Assembly (NCBI GenBank): GCA_947503285.1
Contig: CANNDD010000003.1
Location: forward strand, 124,001-188,000
Direction of reading: 5' to 3'
DNA from: an uncultured Croceitalea sp.
Lineage (GTDB): Bacteria; Bacteroidota; Bacteroidia; Flavobacteriales; Flavobacteriaceae
Length of the DNA: 64,000 bases
Positions within the stretch are counted from its first letter, which is position 1. Each line of letters opens with the position of its first letter. This document shows positions 59,375 through 64,000 of this stretch, in pieces. Below the pieces are notes generated by a model. It was not told the DNA's origin. It was given only the letters and a program-made list of their open reading frames with translations, and did no database searches. Position numbers and translations under genes: made by a program.

Positions 59375-62300
59375 ATGATTCATTTCTTCGGAGATATGGC
59401 GACCAAAGTTTTCGCCGTCCAAACTGCTCAAGAAATCACATCTGAAAACGAAAAAAAACTAAGCTGGTTGTTCGGCGACCAACCCAAACTCAACGCGGCG
59501 TCTCTTGACGCCTTTTTTATTGGGCCACGGGCCGCCATGATCACCCCTTGGAGCACCAATGCTACCGAAATCACCCAGAATATGGGCATTGTCGGTTTAA
59601 TTCGTATTGAGGAGTTTAAAAGTATATCGAAAGACTTTACCGATTTTGACCCCATGCTATTTCAAAAGTATGACGGGCTCGACCAAGATATTTACACCAT
59701 AGCGGTCTCACCAGAACCCATTTTAGCTATTGACGATATCGCTGCTTATAATCAACAAGAAGGGTTGGCCTTAAGTACTGATGAAGTGGAGTATCTAGAA
59801 AATATGGCGAAAAAAATAGGCCGTAAATTGACGGACTCCGAGGTTTTTGGCTTTAGCCAGGTAAACTCAGAACACTGTCGCCATAAAATCTTTAACGGCA
59901 CCTTTGTAATTGATGGTGAAGAAATGCCGACTTCGCTATTTAAGCTAATTAAAAAGACCTCAGCAGAACATCCAAATACTATCGTTTCGGCTTACAAAGA
60001 CAATGTAGCCTTTGTAAAAGGACCTAAAGTAGTACAGTTTGCACCAAAAAGTGCCGATAAGGCCGATTATTACGAAGAGACCCTATTTGATTCCGTACTC
60101 TCCCTAAAAGCAGAGACCCATAACTTTCCCACCACCGTAGAGCCCTTTAACGGGGCCGCTACAGGTTCTGGCGGGGAAATTCGTGATAGACTCGCAGGTG
60201 GTAAAGGCTCTTTACCCCTAGCAGGAACTGCGGTATATATGACCGCTTATTCACGATTAGAGCAGGATCGCGAATGGGAAAAGGCCTTTCCAGAACGTCC
60301 GTGGTTGTACCAAACCCCCATGGACATTCTCATTAAAGCTTCCAATGGGGCGTCAGATTTTGGTAATAAATTCGGGCAACCCTTAATCGCTGGTTCGGTA
60401 CTCACTTTTGAACATACCGAGAATGTCACCGCGAGTACGGTCAAAGGGTCAGACATTCGAGATGACAAAAAGGTCTCGACTGCGCTCGACCTGACAGTTA
60501 AACTTGGCTATGACAAAGTCATCATGCAAGCAGGTGGTATCGGCTATGGTAAAGCGGAACAGGCCTTAAAGGACACGCCTAAAAAAGGCGATAAAATTGT
60601 GATTTTAGGGGGTGATAATTACCGAATCGGTATGGGTGGAGCCGCAGTATCAAGCGCCGATACCGGTGAGTTTGAATCTGCCATTGAACTGAATGCGGTG
60701 CAACGTTCCAATCCTGAAATGCAGAAACGTGCGGCAAACGCTATACGTGGTATGGTCGAAAGCCACGAAAATCCCATTGTTTCCATTCATGATCATGGTG
60801 CGGGTGGACACTTAAATTGCCTTTCTGAACTTGTTGAGGAAACTGGCGGCCATATTGACTTAGATAAGCTTCCGGTGGGTGACCCTACGCTATCCGCCAA
60901 AGAAATTATAGGTAACGAAAGTCAAGAACGTATGGGCCTGGTGATTGGAGATTCCGATACCGATCTATTACACCGTATTGCAGACCGTGAACGCTCACCC
61001 ATATATGAAGTAGGCCATGTGACGGAAGAACACCGTTTTACGTTTGAATCGGCTACCCATGGTGACAAACCCATGGATCTCGCACTCTCAGATATGTTTG
61101 GGAGTTCCCCTAAAACCATCATGGAAGACAAAACAGTCACCACTACATTTAAAGATGCGGAATATACCTTAGAACACTTTCACGAGTACCTGAACCAGGT
61201 ATTGCAACTTGAAGCTGTTGCCTGTAAAGACTGGCTGACCAATAAGGTAGACCGTTGCGTAGGTGGCCGTGTGGCCAAGCAACAATGTGCAGGACCCTTA
61301 CAGTTGCCCTTGAATAATGTTGGGGTAATGGCCTTGGACTTTAAAGGAAAAGAAGGAATAGCGACCAGTATTGGCCACTCCCCTATTTCTGGTTTGGTAG
61401 ATCCCGTTGCGGGAAGCCGCAACAGTATTGCCGAAGCACTGACGAACATTATTTGGGCACCCCTAAAAGACGGATTACAGTCCGTGTCCCTTTCCGCCAA
61501 CTGGATGTGGCCATGCAAGAACGAGGGCGAAGATGCGCGTTTGTACAAAGCAGTTAAGGCCATTTCAGACTTCGCCATTGCCTTGGGCATCAACGTACCC
61601 ACGGGCAAGGATTCCCTTTCCATGAAACAGAAGTACAAAGACCAAGAGGTTATTGCACCCGGTACAGTGGTAATTTCAGCTGCTGGTAATTGTAACGACA
61701 TTACCAAGGTTGTAGAGCCTGTGCTGCAAAAAGATGGAGGCGCTGTTTACTACATTGATCTATCAAAGGACAATTTTAAACTAGGAGGCTCTTCTTTTGG
61801 TCAAATCTTGAATGCTATTGGCAGCCAGGCGCCAAGTATTACGGATGCCGCCTATTTTAAATCTGCCTTCAACACCCTTCAACAATTGATTGTAGATGGT
61901 CATATTCTGGCTGGTCATGACGTGGGTTCTGGTGGATTGATAACTACTTTACTGGAACTCTGTTTTGCAGATAATGATTTGGGTGCGGAACTTGATTTAA
62001 CCCCACTTGGGGAGCAAGACAGTATCAAAATGTTGTTTGCCGAAAATATTGGGGTCGTCGTACAAACCAAAAATGGAGCCTCTGAAAAAGCACTGGAAGC
62101 TACCGGATTGCATTTTCATAAACTGGGTCATGCCATTCAAGAAGGAGCATTGCGATTGAATAATCACGGGGTTGAAATCGGCTTGAACATAGCTTCATTA
62201 CGGGATACTTGGTACAAAACCTCGTTTTTATTGGATGACAAACAAACAGCAAAAGACTTGGCCAAAGACCGTTTTGCCAATTACAAAGAGCAGCCATTGA

Positions 62301-63121
62301 CATACAAGTTTCCGGCTTCGGCTGCGCTCAGTCTCCCAAACCGCACGAGTATGGCGAAAGGTAGATTCAAGGCCGCTATTCTTCGTGAAAAAGGAAGTAA
62401 TTCTGAACGTGAAATGGCGAATGCCATGTATCTGGCCGGTTTTGATGTGAAAGACGTACACATGACCGATTTAATTTCGGGTCGTGAAACCCTTGAAGAT
62501 ATCCAATTTTTGGGCGCCGTGGGCGGATTCTCAAACTCTGATGTTTTAGGAAGTGCCAAAGGATGGGCCGGTGCCATTAAATACAACGAACGCGCCAATA
62601 AGGTAATCAAAGACTTTTTTGCACGCCCCGATACGTTATCGGTGGGTATCTGTAACGGGTGCCAATTATTTATGGAGTTGGATTTAATCAATCCTGACCA
62701 TGAAACCCATGGTAAAATGACCTATAATGACTCTGATAAGCACGAGAGCAACTTTACTTCCGTGAAAATCCAAAAAAACAATTCGGTGATGCTCTCTTCT
62801 TTAGAGGGTACTACTTTAGGGGTTTGGATATCGCATGGGGAAGGAAAGTTCAGTCTTCCAAATGCTGAAGACAATTACGATATCGTTGCCAAATACGGAT
62901 ACGAAGGATATCCTGCCAATCCGAATGGTAGTGATTTCAATACGGCCATGCTCTGTGATAGCACAGGGCGCCATTTGGTCACCATGCCACATATCGAACG
63001 CTCCATCTTTCCATGGAACTGGGCGCATTACCCAAAAGACCGCCAAAACGATACGGTTTCCCCGTGGTTGCAAGCTTTTGTGAATGCTAGGGAATGGATT
63101 GAAAAAAATAATGAAAAGTAG
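59375..63121 (+). CDS. purL: Phosphoribosylformylglycinamidine synthase, large single-chain type
   Basis: 1248 residues, the long PurL with linker, two AIRS-like halves and a C-terminal glutaminase. Markers: S-E-H-C-R-H-K near 168-174, 'ETHNFPTTVEPFNGAATGSGG' near 247-267, catalytic C1093 of the glutaminase in G-I-C1093-N-G, and H in S-H-G-E-G-K-F near the C-terminus. It turns FGAR and glutamine into FGAM, purine step four. A heptamer repeat begins 9 bases after its stop, before the GNAT gene. Confidence 0.97.
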   Translation: MIHFFGDMATKVFAVQTAQEITSENEKKLSWLFGDQPKLNAASLDAFFIGPRAAMITPWSTNATEITQNMGIVGLIRIEEFKSISKDFTDFDPMLFQKYDGLDQDIYTIAVSPEPILAIDDIAAYNQQEGLALSTDEVEYLENMAKKIGRKLTDSEVFGFSQVNSEHCRHKIFNGTFVIDGEEMPTSLFKLIKKTSAEHPNTIVSAYKDNVAFVKGPKVVQFAPKSADKADYYEETLFDSVLSLKAETHNFPTTVEPFNGAATGSGGEIRDRLAGGKGSLPLAGTAVYMTAYSRLEQDREWEKAFPERPWLYQTPMDILIKASNGASDFGNKFGQPLIAGSVLTFEHTENVTASTVKGSDIRDDKKVSTALDLTVKLGYDKVIMQAGGIGYGKAEQALKDTPKKGDKIVILGGDNYRIGMGGAAVSSADTGEFESAIELNAVQRSNPEMQKRAANAIRGMVESHENPIVSIHDHGAGGHLNCLSELVEETGGHIDLDKLPVGDPTLSAKEIIGNESQERMGLVIGDSDTDLLHRIADRERSPIYEVGHVTEEHRFTFESATHGDKPMDLALSDMFGSSPKTIMEDKTVTTTFKDAEYTLEHFHEYLNQVLQLEAVACKDWLTNKVDRCVGGRVAKQQCAGPLQLPLNNVGVMALDFKGKEGIATSIGHSPISGLVDPVAGSRNSIAEALTNIIWAPLKDGLQSVSLSANWMWPCKNEGEDARLYKAVKAISDFAIALGINVPTGKDSLSMKQKYKDQEVIAPGTVVISAAGNCNDITKVVEPVLQKDGGAVYYIDLSKDNFKLGGSSFGQILNAIGSQAPSITDAAYFKSAFNTLQQLIVDGHILAGHDVGSGGLITTLLELCFADNDLGAELDLTPLGEQDSIKMLFAENIGVVVQTKNGASEKALEATGLHFHKLGHAIQEGALRLNNHGVEIGLNIASLRDTWYKTSFLLDDKQTAKDLAKDRFANYKEQPLTYKFPASAALSLPNRTSMAKGRFKAAILREKGSNSEREMANAMYLAGFDVKDVHMTDLISGRETLEDIQFLGAVGGFSNSDVLGSAKGWAGAIKYNERANKVIKDFFARPDTLSVGICNGCQLFMELDLINPDHETHGKMTYNDSDKHESNFTSVKIQKNNSVMLSSLEGTTLGVWISHGEGKFSLPNAEDNYDIVAKYGYEGYPANPNGSDFNTAMLCDSTGRHLVTMPHIERSIFPWNWAHYPKDRQNDTVSPWLQAFVNAREWIEKNNEK

Positions 63122-63130
63122 TATGCAGGT

Positions 63131-63165
63131 CTTGGGCCTTGGGCCTTGGGTCTTGGGTCTTGGGT
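63131..63165 (+). repeat. Heptamer tandem repeat, CTTGGG(C/T) x5
   Basis: Two copies of CTTGGGC and three of CTTGGGT in a row, then CTTAG, beginning 9 bases after the purL stop and ending about 30 bases before the next gene on the same strand. Confidence 0.95.
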
Positions 63166-63194
63166 CTTAGTAGACGAAAACATTTCAAATAAGA

Positions 63195-63647
63195 ATGAAA
63201 ATTCGCAAAGCAAAAAAAGAAGATATTCCCGCTATAGTTTCGATGATTGCCAATGATAAATTAGGCCAACTTCGTGAGGATTATCGAGATCCACTTCCTC
63301 AAAAATATTTTAGGGCTTTTGAAGCTATTGATTCAGATTCCAACCAAGAGCTTATGGTCTGTGAAGCTGCTGCAGGTCAAATTATAGGTACTTTGCAATT
63401 GAGCTTTATACCCTACTTGACCTACCAAGGCGGCATAAGGGCACAGATTGAAGCGGTCAGGGTGCATGAGACTTATCGCGGTAAAGGTATCGGGCAACAA
63501 TTGTTTGAATGGGCCATCGCACGGGCCAAAGAAAAAGGCGCCCACGTGTTACAATTGACCACTGACAAAAAGCGACCCGAGGCCCTAAAGTTTTATGAAA
63601 AACTAGGGTTCAGCGCTTCACATGAAGGTATGAAATTGCACCTGTAA
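63195..63647 (+). CDS. GNAT-family N-acetyltransferase
   Basis: 150 residues. N-terminal 'IRKAKKEDIPAIVSMI', central 'IIGTLQLSFIPYLTYQG' strands, acetyl-CoA loop R95-G-K-G-I-G100 after E-A-V-R-V-H, then 'KKRPEALKFYEKLGFSAS' near the end, the full GNAT set. Substrate unknown. It lies 74 bases after purL, separated by the heptamer array. Confidence 0.92.
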   Translation: MKIRKAKKEDIPAIVSMIANDKLGQLREDYRDPLPQKYFRAFEAIDSDSNQELMVCEAAAGQIIGTLQLSFIPYLTYQGGIRAQIEAVRVHETYRGKGIGQQLFEWAIARAKEKGAHVLQLTTDKKRPEALKFYEKLGFSASHEGMKLHL

Positions 63648-63650
63648 CCT

Positions 63651-64000
63651 TTAATTGCAATTTGCCAGTTTAGCATCAATTTGCACCAATAAAGGCCATA
63701 GATAGGTTGCGTAGTCTTTGGTATGGTATCCCCAGAAATCAAAAAGTGGGTGCAGCTCTTCTATTGCCAGGTCATTGATTCGTAAATCACCTTCCTCGGG
63801 CATAAATGCCACGTTAAGTCCAATTTGATTATTTGAATCCCTTCTCATTCTAGCGACGTACAGATTATCATGCCCTATATAATTGAATCCATAGTTTGCA
63901 TTGACATTGCCGCCTAATCCAATATATCTGAAAGAAGTCAAGGTGTCGGGTATATATGCTTTATCCATTACGAACCAATCTGTCTGCAAATCGATTGTTC
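63651..64000 (-). CDS. Protein of unknown function, 5' partial at the window edge
   Basis: About 116 residues are visible and the frame stays open to the edge, so the true start lies outside. Contents: 'FRYIGLGGNVNANYGFNYIGHDNLYVARMRRDS', 'GLNVAFMPEEGDLRINDLAIEELHPLFDFWGYHTKDYATYL'-like text broken here for length, and a Cys-Asn C-terminus. I do not recognise a family. It is convergent with the GNAT gene with three bases between stops. Confidence 0.6.
   Translation of the reverse strand, partial: TIDLQTDWFVMDKAYIPDTLTSFRYIGLGGNVNANYGFNYIGHDNLYVARMRRDSNNQIGLNVAFMPEEGDLRINDLAIEELHPLFDFWGYHTKDYATYLWPLLVQIDAKLANCN

Overview
The window is a piece of a Flavobacteriaceae (Bacteroidota) chromosome. 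The evidence is a secreted protein with a type IX secretion type B sorting domain, three DUF4252 proteins, a DUF4199 protein, a 950-residue CarB, a type B ribosomal protein L31, many 'MKK...C' lipoproteins, A-rich leaders without Shine-Dalgarno sites, and TAnnTTTG -7 boxes of the Bacteroidota housekeeping promoter. I cannot name the genus. I saw no tRNA, rRNA, insertion sequence, phage gene or CRISPR array.

Layout. 0-5 kb: tail of a probable GH13 amylase, a Cys-rich metal-binding lipoprotein, a VOC/SRPBCC pair, trmH diverging from a CobB-like sirtuin, then a HEAT-like protein and purB. 5-9 kb (minus strand): an MscS channel and an ECF sigma/anti-sigma pair followed by three DUF4252 paralogues. 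9-16 kb: an S41 lipoprotein peptidase and a vitamin B12 uptake locus, with btuB behind a cobalamin riboswitch and divergent btuFCD. 16-22 kb: rmuC, a thioesterase, and the oxidative pentose phosphate genes (pgl and zwf on minus, gnd divergent). 22-31 kb: loosely packed, accessory-looking DNA with DUF2200, HxlR, an orphan conserved protein, a PD40 lipoprotein, a PLP decarboxylase, Crp/Fnr, SnoaL, YceI and a second S41 peptidase. 31-43 kb: housekeeping genes (icd, carB, rpmH, lytic transglycosylase, mtaB, GlmU-like, rpmE2). 43-51 kb: DUF4199, a polyprenyl-type GT2, a large T9SS cargo protein, a phosphohexomutase and an MsbA-like ABC exporter. 51-53.3 kb: a second ECF sigma with a membrane partner, a Spy-like protein and a DUF6515-like secreted protein. 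53-64 kb: a Ycf48-like protein, an RsmB-family methyltransferase, small orphans, purL, a GNAT and a gene cut by the window edge.

How the genes work together. Two separate ECF sigma modules dominate the regulatory content. The first has a good TGTAAC-N16-CGTC promoter upstream of sigma, and TGTAAC elements recur upstream of two of its DUF4252 neighbours. The second has an identical 15-mer upstream of both sigma and the nearby DUF6515-like gene. The btu genes form a complete outer-to-inner membrane corrinoid importer. The pgl, zwf and gnd products make NADPH and pentose phosphate that feed the purine steps present here (purL, purB).

The most unusual non-coding signal is three unrelated tandem repeats that share an exact 7-bp unit. 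Each begins at or just after the stop codon of a gene (zwf, the ABC exporter, purL) and lies before a co-directional gene. The best candidates for something undescribed are these heptamer arrays and the ECF/DUF4252 array. No classical defence, secretion or biosynthetic island is visible.
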